Below, one piece after another: positions 46,701 to 56,373 of a DNA stretch of 64,000 bases. Both the position numbers and the translations under genes were made by a program. Source of the stretch: Legionella fallonii LLAP-10 (GTDB taxonomy: Bacteria > Pseudomonadota > Gammaproteobacteria > Legionellales > Legionellaceae). Within the stretch, counting starts at the first letter, position 1; every line of letters begins with the position of its first letter. Below the pieces are notes generated by a model, which saw nothing but the letters and a program-made list of their open reading frames with translations, did not search any database and was not told the origin of the DNA. The DNA is taken from contig NZ_LN614827.1 of NCBI RefSeq assembly GCF_000953135.1, positions 1,083,001-1,147,000 on the forward strand, in the 5' to 3' direction.

Positions 46701-47010
46701 TCCGACTAATGGTATCGGCTACAAGTGATGAGGGTCGTCCACCGGGTAACGACTTTAATAATTCAGGATTATGAGTAAATAGCATTAATTGTACGGTTTT
46801 TTGATTATGATTTGCTATTAAACGTAATCGGTCTTCTCCTGGCAGGAGATATTCCATATTATACAGTCCATACAGTACTGTCCCAGCTTCATCGCTAAGT
46901 GCATTTCCTGTTATGGTAGGCATTGCTTTATGGCTAAAAGGCTTAATTTGTAGAGGAATAATAACCTGAGTTTGGCCATCCGTAGTTTGAAAATTGGGCA
47001 TAAAAACCAT
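43798..47010 (-). CDS. Large protein with internal membrane region, candidate effector
   Basis: The 1070-residue protein begins MVFMPNFQTTDGQTQVII (Met at 4 is an alternative start; no clear ribosome-binding site for either). The N-terminal half is soluble and carries basic, His-rich stretches; from about residue 590 onward there are repeated hydrophobic helices (GTLAMAAYVYGAGAIIAPDK, VAIIAALALSLGYGITKAV, AASMDLALAVLTIPLLELSA, IIILPLLDLLSLTFRLSLSI). The tail is polar (EAAPVLRMETNQETYTMQM). I recognise no family. Size, membrane region and isolation fit a translocated membrane-inserting effector. Confidence 0.6.
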   Translation of the reverse strand: MVFMPNFQTTDGQTQVIIPLQIKPFSHKAMPTITGNALSDEAGTVLYGLYNMEYLLPGEDRLRLIANHNQKTVQLMLFTHNPELLKSLPGGRPSSLVADTISRIHRYRIKSESYKKPLTHAQQEKLRLANECISSLMPLLKQERHLDSQDHAGHEELRREVIFIIEHCRDGNRMLANDPLVSEGSLGYLLYDARQAAQHYQFNRVYAISRQDQLDFTKIKNRPLRKLAEEDEEQEATKPFATSIEFPMRSSQEPPCFIWDSEIHIGHASDDLDDALRVICHHYNLVPASNLNDIPASRLAKVEAFFRKLWRDGQDWIEYLSFSTKPEHKTEVSYRSHGISITKITPYYKLQGLAQKGYDSLDQLICNLTGNTLEPKSAKTLKEAQHILGQLPNDHWIILAETQQILLRQQDKLITINYFIKENKFYPLPSGQDLYVLSQVSKKHLYWPERLSLKMNAFISRIPSFFNNFFKRLSHFIVHDLHEEFFTHVHATHTQNTQDHDTNPHIKTQKEMRHSLHEALENNGLLNNGQTLEEFIKEQINSSPYVIAKANHPPSPPAYENPLHRFLGVIRHLASFFIDTGERDPIVGTLAMAAYVYGAGAIIAPDKLAEILTKLHLSGLIAGIEPTQKLAHWMSHGTRAEAISASATYWQASVASGNLDKFFVNAINILKEDPAEVAIIAALALSLGYGITKAVPSLQQEIGDFPYTTYAALGGKGGAALYDTIMHPGEDWLLGTCKWFFKNIINIAKLVIAPFVEGYYYGYEDGFIRGWAKSFLLAKQLGKQLFAASMDLALAVLTIPLLELSALLIHTPFRGITNFFRKLLSTLGNIKSLGQLFISFAERPSLNNYLADFRLSLIYGFTSPFGYFSDNVFLNAAMNSIRLVFIPPLQLIKNIIILPLLDLLSLTFRLSLSIINPASRVIAYLLGSALYAGGDLWDNSIGILFSSSATGLTLVCDWLDNLAGEVKQHLLSFIEIIRGQLYYWAFHQEDAQVHSTEDKLEYFTKEPRRFELIPHSESHCLLHQLLDEENNSFSENIDTPPPVTHYEKLFKEAAPVLRMETNQETYTMQM

Positions 47011-47209
47011 ACTTTGTCTTTATACTATAGAGTCAGAGTACTGGATTTTTAGGTAGGATAGCAAGTAGCGATGTGCTAAATTTATTTTTATTTTCCTTGG
47101 GTAATAGGAGTCGTAAGAGGTAAGCCTCAAAGCTACAAATCGATTAATCGCTGGAAGTTTTGAGGCCTGACTGGTAAAATGTGCTAAAAATAAACAGGAA
47201 TCAATTTTA

Positions 47210-48097
47210 ATGGTTAGTTATTGCGGATACATTGCTTTGGTTGGTCGGCCTAATGTAGGGAAATCAACGTTACTTAATCGTATTTTGGAACAAAAATTAA
47301 GTATTACTTCTAGAAAACCACAAACAACCCGGCATAGTATTTTAGGGATACGCACTGAAGGGGATCATCAGTTTGTTTATGTTGATACCCCTGGTATTCA
47401 TCAAGAGAATAAAAAAGCGATGAATCGCGTGATGAATAAAACAGCGATTAGTGTGTTACGTGATGTGGATGTCGTTGCTTTTTTAGTGGATGGAACTCAT
47501 TGGCAAGAAGAGGATGAATACGTTTTAAACTTAATTAAAAAGACAAAAGTTCCTTGTGTTTTAGTGGTCAATAAAGTAGATAAGATAGCAGATAAAGCGC
47601 AATTACTTCCGTGGATAGAAGAACTTAGCCAAAGGCATGAATTTGCCGCAATTATTCCGGTGTCTGCAAGGACTGGGGTACAAGTGGATGAACTACAAAA
47701 AAAGCTACTTAATTATTTACCAGAGGGGCCTCATCTATTCCCGGATGATCAATTGACGGATAGACCGATTAAATTTTTATGTGCTGAATTATTGCGTGAA
47801 AAAATTTTTCGTTTTTGTGGCCAGGAGTTACCTTATTCAGTTACAGTGGAAATAGAGTCGTTTAAATACGAAGGAACTCTTGCTCGTATTCATGCATTAA
47901 TTTGGGTGGAAAAAGACAGCCATAAGCGCATGGTTATTGGCGATAAAGGACAAAAATTAAAAGAGATGGCGACAGAGGCTCGTTTGGATATGGAAAAATT
48001 ACTAGATACCAAAGTTTTTCTCCAATGTTGGTGCAAAGTGAAATCAGGCTGGGCGGATGACGAACGCATCATAAAACAATTAGGTTATGACTTCTAA
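47210..48097 (+). CDS. era: Era GTPase, 30S ribosome assembly factor
   Basis: Era binds the 3' end of 16S rRNA during 30S maturation. The 295-residue protein shows G1 GRPNVGKSTL, G3 DTPG, G4 NKVD and a C-terminal KH domain (VIGDKGQKLKEMATEARLDM). The start ATG has no strong Shine-Dalgarno. Its 3' end overlaps recO by 11 bases. rnc is not immediately upstream in this window; the gene before it is the divergent 1070-residue protein. Confidence 0.97.
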   Translation: MVSYCGYIALVGRPNVGKSTLLNRILEQKLSITSRKPQTTRHSILGIRTEGDHQFVYVDTPGIHQENKKAMNRVMNKTAISVLRDVDVVAFLVDGTHWQEEDEYVLNLIKKTKVPCVLVVNKVDKIADKAQLLPWIEELSQRHEFAAIIPVSARTGVQVDELQKKLLNYLPEGPHLFPDDQLTDRPIKFLCAELLREKIFRFCGQELPYSVTVEIESFKYEGTLARIHALIWVEKDSHKRMVIGDKGQKLKEMATEARLDMEKLLDTKVFLQCWCKVKSGWADDERIIKQLGYDF

Positions 48098-48770
48098 GTC
48101 TGTACAGGCTTGGGTAATCCATAAACAATGGTCTGGCGATACCAGTGCCAGGGTGAGTTTTTTTACACGTGAGTTGGGATTAATTCAATGTCTTTGCAAA
48201 GGTGGGCGCACCCCTAAAAAACAATCTCTTTTGCAGGCATTTACGCCTTTATGGGTTAGTGTTGACGAACGTTATAATCGTTATTATGCCCAAAAAATTG
48301 AAGGCATAGCCGCTATGTTGCCTCTTGAAGGAGTTTCTCTTTTTTCGGGCTTATATGTTAATGAACTTCTTTATTATACCTTGAGTCCTGCCAACCCTGA
48401 TGAGGAGTTATTTAATGCCTATTTAACTACTTTAAATGGCTTGGCATTGAATTTAGATCGCTTCACTGTGGAATCTTTGTTGCGTCGTTTTGAGTGGGTA
48501 CTTCTAAAAAGTTGTGGTTATTCTTTTTCCTTTACTCAAGAAGCCAGAACCGGGGAATTGATTATTTCTGATCATTATTATCATTTTATAGCTGGGGAAG
48601 GATTTATTTCTGCCAATAAAGGTATTCTTGGCGAGCATTTGTTGGCTTTAAGTGAAGATAACTTAAGCGAAGAGGCTTTGCTTAAATCAGCAAAACACAT
48701 TATGCGACAGGCTATTGATCATCTGTTAGGAGGACGGGAAATTCAGGCCAGAAATTTATATAGATCCTAA
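48087..48770 (+). CDS. recO: DNA repair protein RecO
   Basis: RecO loads RecA on SSB-coated single-stranded DNA with RecR. The 227-residue protein has the N-terminal OB fold (VIHKQWSGDTSARVSFFTRE, LCKGGRTPK) and helical C-terminal domain (GLYVNELLYYTLSP, LRRFEWVLLKSCGY, ARNLYRS). The C-terminal zinc cysteines seen in some RecO proteins are absent. It overlaps era; pdxJ is 158 bases downstream. Confidence 0.95.
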   Translation: MTSKSVQAWVIHKQWSGDTSARVSFFTRELGLIQCLCKGGRTPKKQSLLQAFTPLWVSVDERYNRYYAQKIEGIAAMLPLEGVSLFSGLYVNELLYYTLSPANPDEELFNAYLTTLNGLALNLDRFTVESLLRRFEWVLLKSCGYSFSFTQEARTGELIISDHYYHFIAGEGFISANKGILGEHLLALSEDNLSEEALLKSAKHIMRQAIDHLLGGREIQARNLYRS

Positions 48771-48928
48771 TAAGTCTAACAAAGGGATCTGTGGCCACTT
48801 TCTTTTATACATAGGGGATGAAGCCTTGGTCGATATCTATTATACTTCTCTTCTTATAACTATTTTTCCACGGATATTTGAACTCTTAATGAGCTAATAA
48901 TTCCTTTTTTATATTTCTATGGTGCTGA

Positions 48929-49675
48929 ATGAACAGAGAATTATTGTTAGGTGTTAATATTGATCACGTAGCAACCGTACGCCAGGCAAGAGGGACACGT
49001 TATCCCGATCCAGTCCAGGCTGCTATGGATGCCGAAGAGGCGGGTGCTGATGGTATTACCTTACATATGCGTGAGGATTTACGTCATATACAGGCACGTG
49101 ATGTTCGTTTGATTAAGCAAGTATTACAAACGCGCATGAATCTTGAATTAGCGATTACCGACGCGATGTTGGATTTCGCGGAGGAAATTTTGCCTGAGCA
49201 TACTTGTTTAGTTCCTGAAAAACGGGAAGAATTAACTACAGAGGGTGGGCTGGATATTATCACTCACCAAAAGTCGGTAGAGCATGCAGTACGACGTTTG
49301 CAGAAAATAGGTAGTGAAGTGTCTTTGTTTATTGATCCCGACTTGGATCAGATTAAAGCAGCTGCAGAAATAGGGGCTCCGGTAATCGAATTGCATACTG
49401 GATGTTATGCTGATGCAACCAGCGTAGAACAACAAAACCATGAATTGGATAGGATCAAACGGGCAGCGAGTTATGCAGCAAGCCTCAATCTTATAGTGAA
49501 TGCAGGACATGGATTGAATTACCATAATGTGAAACCTATTGCGGCGATTAAAGAGTTATTGGAACTTAACATAGGCCATGCCATTGTTGCCCGCGCCTTA
49601 TTTTGTGGTTTTAAAGAGGCCGTAAAACACATGCGCCAATTAATGCAAGAAGCGAGACTTTATGTCAACAACTGA
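48929..49675 (+). CDS. pdxJ: Pyridoxine 5'-phosphate synthase
   Basis: PdxJ condenses deoxyxylulose 5-phosphate with 1-amino-acetone 3-phosphate to make pyridoxine phosphate. The 248-residue TIM barrel shows [75 protein letters not shown] and NAGHGLNY. It overlaps korA by 14 bases. recO-pdxJ is a conserved order. Confidence 0.97.
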   Translation: MNRELLLGVNIDHVATVRQARGTRYPDPVQAAMDAEEAGADGITLHMREDLRHIQARDVRLIKQVLQTRMNLELAITDAMLDFAEEILPEHTCLVPEKREELTTEGGLDIITHQKSVEHAVRRLQKIGSEVSLFIDPDLDQIKAAAEIGAPVIELHTGCYADATSVEQQNHELDRIKRAASYAASLNLIVNAGHGLNYHNVKPIAAIKELLELNIGHAIVARALFCGFKEAVKHMRQLMQEARLYVNN

Positions 49676-51485
49676 CGTGATTGTTATTCGTATTACTGGA
49701 GATTCCGGCGATGGAGTTCAGCTAGTAGGTGAGCAATTAACTATTAGTGCGGCACTTACCGGTCGTGATGTGCGTACATTGCCTGATTTTCCTGCCGAAA
49801 TAAGAGCGCCTGCAGGTACGGTTGCCGGAGTTTCCGGTTTTCAACTTGCTATGGCTGAGCACGCTATTTTCACCGCAGGGGAATCTCTTGATGTTTTAGT
49901 TGCCTTAAATCCAGCGGCCTTAAAAAATTCTTTACAGCATCTCAATGAGGGTGGCTTACTCATCATTAATGAAGATAGTTATCAAGATAAAGATTGGCAA
50001 AAAGCAGGAATGGAACGCAGTTTTTTAGATAATTGTGCCGAACATTATCATGTGGTGGCCTTGCCTTTGATTAGTCAAACCCTGCAGGCAGTGGAGTCGA
50101 TCGAGCTGACTAAACCGCAAGCGACTAAAACGAAGAATTTTTATGTTTTAGGTTTGGTATTATGGTTGTTTGATTTATCAACAGAAGCCTGTCAGCAGTT
50201 TATCGCTAAAAAATTTAAAAATAATGAAGCCGTCGCGAAGGCCAATGAATTGGCTTTATTGGCAGGTTACAATTATGCAATGACTTTGGAGTTATCCCGA
50301 CGTGATTATATGTTGGGTGAGGCTAACAGGCAGACTGGAGAGTACAGGCAAATAACAGGAGTAGAGGCCGTTGGATTAGCGCTTGCTACTTTGAGTACTC
50401 ATACTCGAACTCCAATGTTGGTGTCTGGTTATCCTATTACTCCAGCATCGGCCATATTGCATGAGTGTGTGCGTTTGTCTGATTTTGGTGTGCAATTATT
50501 GCAAGCTGAAGATGAAATTGCTGCAATTTGCTCTTGCATCGGAGCTGCTTATGGTGGGCGTTTGGCTTTAACTTGTACGTCAGGCCCAGGCCTTGATTTA
50601 AAAAGTGAGGGCTTAGGGCTTGCAGTAGTCGCTGAGCTGCCTTTGGTTCTTATTGATGTTCAGCGAGCAGGAGCATCAACCGGATTACCAACCAAGACTA
50701 GCCAAAGTGATTTAAGACAGGCTTTATACGGGCGTCATGGTGAGGCTCCTTTACCTGTTATCGCAGCGCAATCTCCTGCAGACTGTTTCAATACCGTGAT
50801 AGAGGCGTTTCATCTAGCGATAAAATATATGACTCCTGTCATTGTTTTACTTGATTCTTATTTGGCTAATGCTGCTGAACCTTGGAAAATACCTGAAGTT
50901 GAGTCACTTTCTTTACCTGATATTCAATATAATCGCTTTCCAAAGCCTTTTCAGCGAGATGAGTTTTTAACTCGCAGTTGGAATACTCCAGGCACTCCTG
51001 GATTTATCCATCAATTAGGTGGGTTAGAAAAACAAGGTGAAGAAGGGCGCGTCAGTTATGATGCTGAGAATCATCAAAAAATGGTTGATTTACGTGCGCA
51101 AAAAGTCAAAGGTATTGCGCGTGAATATGCAAAAATAGTTATTGAAGGAAACGCCAAAGCTTCCGTTTTAGTCGTTGGCTGGGGAAGTACTTATGGCAGT
51201 TTAAAATCAGCTGTTTTGCAATGTTTAGATGACGGGCTACACGTTGCCTACATACACTTGCGCCACCTCAATCCCTTACCGGATGATTTGGCGGCCATTA
51301 TAAAATCTTATGATACCGTTTTGGTTGCCGAGTTGAATACGGGGCAGTTATGCCAGCTTATCCGCTCGAACTATTTAGTCGATGCTCGTTCTATTAGTCA
51401 ATGTAATGGTCAGCCCTTCGGCGTAACCCATCTAGTTAATGCCATTAAAATGGAAGCAGATTATGAACAACACATACAAGCGTGA
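49662..51485 (+). CDS. korA: 2-oxoacid:acceptor oxidoreductase, fused gamma-alpha subunit (KorA-type)
   Basis: The 607-residue protein has an N-terminal gamma domain (about 5-190, [18 protein letters not shown]) fused to the alpha domain (about 210-600, with [17 protein letters not shown] and [15 protein letters not shown]). With KorB it oxidatively decarboxylates 2-oxoglutarate or a related 2-oxoacid. Fused gamma-alpha plus beta without a ferredoxin-like delta subunit is the form seen in aerobic bacteria. It is coupled to pdxJ upstream and korB downstream. Confidence 0.93.
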   Translation: MSTTDVIVIRITGDSGDGVQLVGEQLTISAALTGRDVRTLPDFPAEIRAPAGTVAGVSGFQLAMAEHAIFTAGESLDVLVALNPAALKNSLQHLNEGGLLIINEDSYQDKDWQKAGMERSFLDNCAEHYHVVALPLISQTLQAVESIELTKPQATKTKNFYVLGLVLWLFDLSTEACQQFIAKKFKNNEAVAKANELALLAGYNYAMTLELSRRDYMLGEANRQTGEYRQITGVEAVGLALATLSTHTRTPMLVSGYPITPASAILHECVRLSDFGVQLLQAEDEIAAICSCIGAAYGGRLALTCTSGPGLDLKSEGLGLAVVAELPLVLIDVQRAGASTGLPTKTSQSDLRQALYGRHGEAPLPVIAAQSPADCFNTVIEAFHLAIKYMTPVIVLLDSYLANAAEPWKIPEVESLSLPDIQYNRFPKPFQRDEFLTRSWNTPGTPGFIHQLGGLEKQGEEGRVSYDAENHQKMVDLRAQKVKGIAREYAKIVIEGNAKASVLVVGWGSTYGSLKSAVLQCLDDGLHVAYIHLRHLNPLPDDLAAIIKSYDTVLVAELNTGQLCQLIRSNYLVDARSISQCNGQPFGVTHLVNAIKMEADYEQHIQA

Positions 51486-52479
51486 AGACTTTACCAATGC
51501 TAATGAGGTTCGTTGGTGTCCTGGTTGTGGCGATTATGCAATTTTGGCTGCCTTGCAAAAGATGTTACCCGATCTTGGGTTACCTCCGGAGCAACATGTA
51601 TTTGTCTCTGGTATAGGTTGTGCTGGTAGATTACCTTATTATATGAATACTTATGGATTTCATACTATTCATGGTAGGGCTACTGCTGTTGCCACTGGTC
51701 TAAAAGCAATGCGTGATGATTTATGCGTCTGGATTATTACAGGGGATGGCGATGCTTTAAGTATTGGCACAAATCATTTGGTTCACCTTTTAAGACGCAA
51801 TGTTAATGTCAATATTTTGCTCTTTAATAATCAGGTTTATGGTTTAACCAAAGGTCAATTTTCTCCGACCTCTCAAAAGGGGCAAGTGACTAAAACGTCC
51901 CCCAAAGGAGTAACTAATGAGCCTGTTAATCCATTAACAATTGCTTTAGCATCGGGGGCCAGTTTTGTTGCCCGTGCAGTGGATAAAGACCCTAATCATT
52001 TAGCTTCTGTGTTGAAAAAGGCTCACGAACATCAAGGCTGTTCATTTGTTGAGATTTACCAGGATTGCAATATTTTTAATCATGGTGCTTTTGATGATTT
52101 TGCAGTAAAAAGTAATAGAGCGGGTAACACGGTATTGCTTGAGGATGGACAAACTTTATTGTTTGGTGCGGAAAAAGAAAAAGCCCTGACTCTGAAGGAT
52201 GAAGAGTTCTGCAAGGTTTCTAGCCAAGAGGAAACACTTTATAAGCATAATTCGAGTAGTTTCATGGACGCAATACGCCTGGCACGCCTTTCTTTTCCCG
52301 ATTATCCTGTGCCTTTAGGGGTTTATTATCAAAAATTACGTGAATTATTTACTTTTCAGCAGGAAGTAAAGAAATCAAAAACCGATTTGTCTGCATTGTA
52401 TAGAGCTAAGGCCAGTTGGAAACAGGTCTTACTCTCTACCTTACCTTCCGCGCTTTATGCGCGGAATTCAGCCCTGTAG
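51463..52479 (+). CDS. korB: 2-oxoacid:acceptor oxidoreductase, beta subunit (KorB-type)
   Basis: The beta subunit binds thiamine pyrophosphate and a 4Fe-4S cluster. Visible are RWCPGCGDYAIL (cluster cysteines), GIGCAGRLPYYMNT and the TPP motif GDGDALSIGTNHL...NVNILLFNN. I chose the ATG at 51463 ([10 protein letters not shown]); an upstream in-frame Met would add eight residues and overlap korA further. From 51463 the overlap with korA is 23 bases and the protein is 338 residues. Confidence 0.93.
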   Translation: MNNTYKREDFTNANEVRWCPGCGDYAILAALQKMLPDLGLPPEQHVFVSGIGCAGRLPYYMNTYGFHTIHGRATAVATGLKAMRDDLCVWIITGDGDALSIGTNHLVHLLRRNVNVNILLFNNQVYGLTKGQFSPTSQKGQVTKTSPKGVTNEPVNPLTIALASGASFVARAVDKDPNHLASVLKKAHEHQGCSFVEIYQDCNIFNHGAFDDFAVKSNRAGNTVLLEDGQTLLFGAEKEKALTLKDEEFCKVSSQEETLYKHNSSSFMDAIRLARLSFPDYPVPLGVYYQKLRELFTFQQEVKKSKTDLSALYRAKASWKQVLLSTLPSALYARNSAL

Positions 52480-52502
52480 TAGCGTAATATGGAAGAGACA
52501 AA

Positions 52503-52524
52503 GTTGGGCAACAAATTGCCCGAC
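52503..52524. repeat. Short palindromic repeat (copy 6)
   Basis: GTTGGGCAACAAATTGCCCGAC is a member of the dispersed palindrome family and lies between the converging ends of korB and the large 52548 gene. It may stop transcription from both sides. Confidence 0.75.
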
Positions 52525-52547
52525 CTAGAACCGCATTTTCCTTATTT

Positions 52548-55500
52548 TCAGATTTTCAACTCAGGGAAAACACGATCGTTGTATTGCTCTTGTAAATCAG
52601 TAGCGGCCAGCTCACTTTCCGATTTTTTCAAGGAAAAAAATCCAGGTTTAGTACCTAAAGAGCCAATGAAAATTAATGCATTAATGAGACTTTTTCCCAG
52701 ATTAATTAAATAATCAGTCCAGCTTAGGTCGTTTGCAAAATAAGGTAATGCATTTTGAATTTTATTGTTAATTGTGTCTTTTATTTCCACGGTAAGTGGC
52801 TTATTGTTTTCCATTTGTTGTAGAGATAAATCGTTCAGCTCTTCTAATAAATTCTCTGCAATTTGTTTCGTCTTTGGGAACTCCATTCCTATAGTATCAA
52901 TTTTTCTCTTAAAATCAGCCAGAATTTCAAGAACCACTATGTGCTTGTTATATTTTGTTTTCTTTGCCTTATTCTGTTTTTGTATTAAATCAGTCTCTAT
53001 TGATGGCGTATCCACTAGTGCTTGTTCCTCTGTAGCATGGCTTTTAAGCAGTTCGGTTTTTTGCTTATTTAATAATTGAATACATTCCAGTGGATTTGTT
53101 GAATAATGAAAGAATGTGGCAAGATCTGATTTGGGAAAATGGGTATTATAGGAATTGTCATAGCTAATTTCTGGACGAACGCATATTTTCTTACTCTCAT
53201 CGTATACTGTAGCAACAGAGTCTCCCATCGTTTTACATAGTTTAGCGGCTTCATTAAAAATCAGCAAAGCAGCATGTCTGGCCTCTTGATTATCTTTTAG
53301 AGGTACAGCTTTCATCAAATCAAAAATAGTATTATTTTCGATTTTATTTGGTGTCCAAATACGAGATAGGTCAGCACAATGAGCGCCGTACATTAACACT
53401 TTTAATGCCTTTTGTTCGGCTGACAGTTTGATGAGTTGCTCGGGATCATCTGTAAGATAAGAATGTTCCAAACAAGAGGCAAATGTTTCTAATTCTGCTT
53501 CATTTTGAAATAAAGTCGGGATGAGGTTCTTTTCATGGACATAATCTTTAAAGTTTTGCGCTGATTGTTTACGATAACGATCGTATTCTTCTGTGCCAAA
53601 TCCGCTTTCACTTTCTCGGCCAGATACATAAAAAGCCATAGCGATTTGTAATTTAGCAATGAATGATTCACCTTGGCTATCAAGTTGCGCCATAATATGG
53701 TTTTGGATATCTGGAGCGGCGTATTTTAAATTAAAATCGACGACCATTCTAACCAAAAACTGGGTCCTTGCAGTATGGCAAAGCCCATGATTAGAGCGAT
53801 ATACGGCGGCTTCATCCCCATTGTAGCAATCATAATGAGAGGTAAGGCCGCTTATTGTATTACCATTCTGCTTATAGAGAATTGGAAAATAAGTTCCCGC
53901 GCGCTCTTCTGTATATTTTTTACTAAGGAATTTGTTGTCAGCAAAAATTAATGCTTGCGCTCCATAGTCGGTAATATTATTGGCAACGTTAACCTTTTGG
54001 GGTTGAAAAATTTGTCGTAACGTATTCAAGTGAGTCTCTACATCCTCGCTAGTAAATTTCTCCGGAGAGGCTACTCGCATTGTATTTATAGCCTTATCTA
54101 GAAGATCAGGGATGTTGGGAGGAAAATACGGATCAGCTTTTATTATTTTATCTTTGTACCATGGTAACAATTTGGGGTGTTGTAGCGCTAAATCTATACC
54201 ACGGGTGAACAATGCTTCGAGTACTTCACTTGGCATGGGACCCAATTCCTTGTTTTTATGCGAATAAAGAGAAATAAGCATTTTTATGTAAGTGAATCCG
54301 CTCTCCCTCTCAAGATGATGAAGGTAAGATTGGTATACACGATTAATAGTTGCAATCTGAGTTGCATTGAATTGGAAGCTAGGGTTTGTTCGTACTATGT
54401 CTTGTTTCACCTGGTTAATAAGAACTGCGTATTCGGGGATGTTGTTATATTCTTTTTCTTTCATTAGGTTTATATAAAAATCTAAAAAAGTAATTTTTTC
54501 AGTTCGCCACTTTAAAAGGGATAACAAGTCTTCTATGCTCTCGTAGGTAATATCACGTTGAGTATAGTTCCACATATTATTAACGTAAGATGAAATTTCT
54601 TCATCTGATCTATGGAGTTTTTGAGCAAGCTTGCATACTGAAACAATCTGATGTACTTGATCAGATTTTTCCTGCATTAACGATAACAGATGTTTAGATA
54701 ACATCGATTCGATATTTGGGTCACTGGCGTTGTTTTTATACAATTTATAAATTATTTTCAGAGCCGCTATCCTTAAATTTTGGTGCTCCAATATTTTTTT
54801 GAGGAGATCATTATCCGCCTCGCGGATCTTTTGTTTATCAAAAACTGAGATAATCCTGTCGATTAAATAGGTAAATTCTTTTTCTTGTAGTGGAATGTTG
54901 AAAAGCTTTTTATATCTCATTATCTCGATAAAATGCCGTTCTTTCTGTACTTCTGGCAGTTGATTAAATTGTAGGTACTTGTCCTCATAAGCTTTTTTTA
55001 TCGCAGGGTCATTTTTTAATCGGTTTAATCTATCTACTAATTTCTTCTGACATAGGCTATTAATTTGATTTTTTAATTCGTCAGGATAGTAAATATCTAC
55101 AGATAAAATTTTATTGGTGAGGCGATTGGAGAGTGTCCCATATACGGAGATAGTTTTAATCTCTTCTACGGTTAATGTGGCTAGCAGCAGGGGATTTTTC
55201 TTTTCTAACTTTTCTAGGCTATGTTCTACAATTTCTTCCCATAATTTGAGAAGTTCCTCATGAGTCAATTGTTTTTTCTTGACGAATAAGGAGGAATCTT
55301 TGGGGGAATATTGATAAATATCAATAGACTTTCCTGATTTTATTTCAAATTCCTGTTGCAGGTAAACTGCTTGTAATAAAGAGGCGTGGTACAAAAGCAA
55401 ATCTTCTGAGTACAAATTTTTACCATCGTCTTCTTTTGCGTCCTCAGTATCGAGAGTATCCATATTATAAAAATTAGGTTCAGGAAAAAAATAAACTCCC

Positions 55501-55958
55501 GTTATATCTTCTTGAGCAATGTCATAAAGTGTTTCAGAGTGCTCCAGAGCTCTCTCTTGTTTATAAAACTTCCCATAGCCTCGATAAGTATAAGTAATAC
55601 GTTGAGGGCCCTGTTCTGCCAGTTGGGTTAATTGTTCTTTTGCTTCTTCAGCGGGAAGCCTTGCTGTAAAATGCAGGTGTTCCTTTTTACCCCGACCGCT
55701 ATTGCTATCCGAGGAAGATATCTCGGAAAATTTAGAAAGCTGCGGTGAAAGAATATAGCCTGCGGCAGAAAAGGCTGGAGTTTTGTGATCGGCTAGACTT
55801 GTTGAACGCGATAAATTCCCATGAGGACTGTTGAGCGGTTTATGTAGCTCATAACCAGAATTTGTTTTATGTTTTTTTCTTTTTTGTCGATCTTTTGGAG
55901 TTCCTGATGGGGCGCCTAATCCACGTAATAGGGTAAAATTATTTGATGTTTTTGGCAT
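52548..55958 (-). CDS. Large protein with SidE/Dup-like phosphodiesterase domain, candidate Dot/Icm effector
   Basis: The 1136-residue protein has a basic N-terminus, a long helical region (about 100-640) and a region at about 690-900 that carries three motifs I associate with the SidE PDE domain: NHGLCHTAR (H724, H728), FYVSGRESESGF (E782/E784) and YGAHCADLSRIW (H860). The spacing His to Glu to His (60 and 136 residues from H724) is close to that of SidE/Dup proteins (His, Glu and His catalytic residues). In that family the PDE domain attaches phosphoribosyl-ubiquitin to serines or removes it. No mono-ADP-ribosyltransferase motif was seen. The C-terminus has a hydrophobic stretch (INALIFIGSLG) and an acidic tail. 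Confidence 0.7.
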   Translation of the reverse strand: MPKTSNNFTLLRGLGAPSGTPKDRQKRKKHKTNSGYELHKPLNSPHGNLSRSTSLADHKTPAFSAAGYILSPQLSKFSEISSSDSNSGRGKKEHLHFTARLPAEEAKEQLTQLAEQGPQRITYTYRGYGKFYKQERALEHSETLYDIAQEDITGVYFFPEPNFYNMDTLDTEDAKEDDGKNLYSEDLLLYHASLLQAVYLQQEFEIKSGKSIDIYQYSPKDSSLFVKKKQLTHEELLKLWEEIVEHSLEKLEKKNPLLLATLTVEEIKTISVYGTLSNRLTNKILSVDIYYPDELKNQINSLCQKKLVDRLNRLKNDPAIKKAYEDKYLQFNQLPEVQKERHFIEIMRYKKLFNIPLQEKEFTYLIDRIISVFDKQKIREADNDLLKKILEHQNLRIAALKIIYKLYKNNASDPNIESMLSKHLLSLMQEKSDQVHQIVSVCKLAQKLHRSDEEISSYVNNMWNYTQRDITYESIEDLLSLLKWRTEKITFLDFYINLMKEKEYNNIPEYAVLINQVKQDIVRTNPSFQFNATQIATINRVYQSYLHHLERESGFTYIKMLISLYSHKNKELGPMPSEVLEALFTRGIDLALQHPKLLPWYKDKIIKADPYFPPNIPDLLDKAINTMRVASPEKFTSEDVETHLNTLRQIFQPQKVNVANNITDYGAQALIFADNKFLSKKYTEERAGTYFPILYKQNGNTISGLTSHYDCYNGDEAAVYRSNHGLCHTARTQFLVRMVVDFNLKYAAPDIQNHIMAQLDSQGESFIAKLQIAMAFYVSGRESESGFGTEEYDRYRKQSAQNFKDYVHEKNLIPTLFQNEAELETFASCLEHSYLTDDPEQLIKLSAEQKALKVLMYGAHCADLSRIWTPNKIENNTIFDLMKAVPLKDNQEARHAALLIFNEAAKLCKTMGDSVATVYDESKKICVRPEISYDNSYNTHFPKSDLATFFHYSTNPLECIQLLNKQKTELLKSHATEEQALVDTPSIETDLIQKQNKAKKTKYNKHIVVLEILADFKRKIDTIGMEFPKTKQIAENLLEELNDLSLQQMENNKPLTVEIKDTINNKIQNALPYFANDLSWTDYLINLGKSLINALIFIGSLGTKPGFFSLKKSESELAATDLQEQYNDRVFPELKI

Positions 55959-56373
55959 AGTATTTCACTTGGTTTATCGAGGTTATAAAACAAAAAAATC
56001 AGCGAGAACAAACAACATGGCTGAGATTAAAGTGAACTCTTGAGTCATTGTTTGTATTTAAATTACTCAACAAAAGCTCATTTGTTTCACGATTATCCTT
56101 TTAATCATTAAAACCAAGTGATAACTAGTTCTCCATTCATCATTGTCAGAGGATGAGAGCATGTGATTTCCAATTGTACTAAGAATCCATTTAACAGTCA
56201 ATTTGTGGTGTGGAGAATGAGCTATATCGAGAGGGGGAAATTAGTCGATGCTAAAGAACATGAATAAAAAATGAGTGCCTGGTTATGTACGTTTTATTGA
56301 GTCACAATGTTTCAGCATTGTGGCCGTTGCCCGTATTTCGCTGCGCTAATATGGGCGACGACATCTTTGTTTA

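Noticed and set aside
51439..51462. Upstream in-frame Met as the korB start
   Set aside because: The ATG at 51463 gives the usual short N-terminus and has a GGAAGC site nearby; the longer form adds eight atypical residues.
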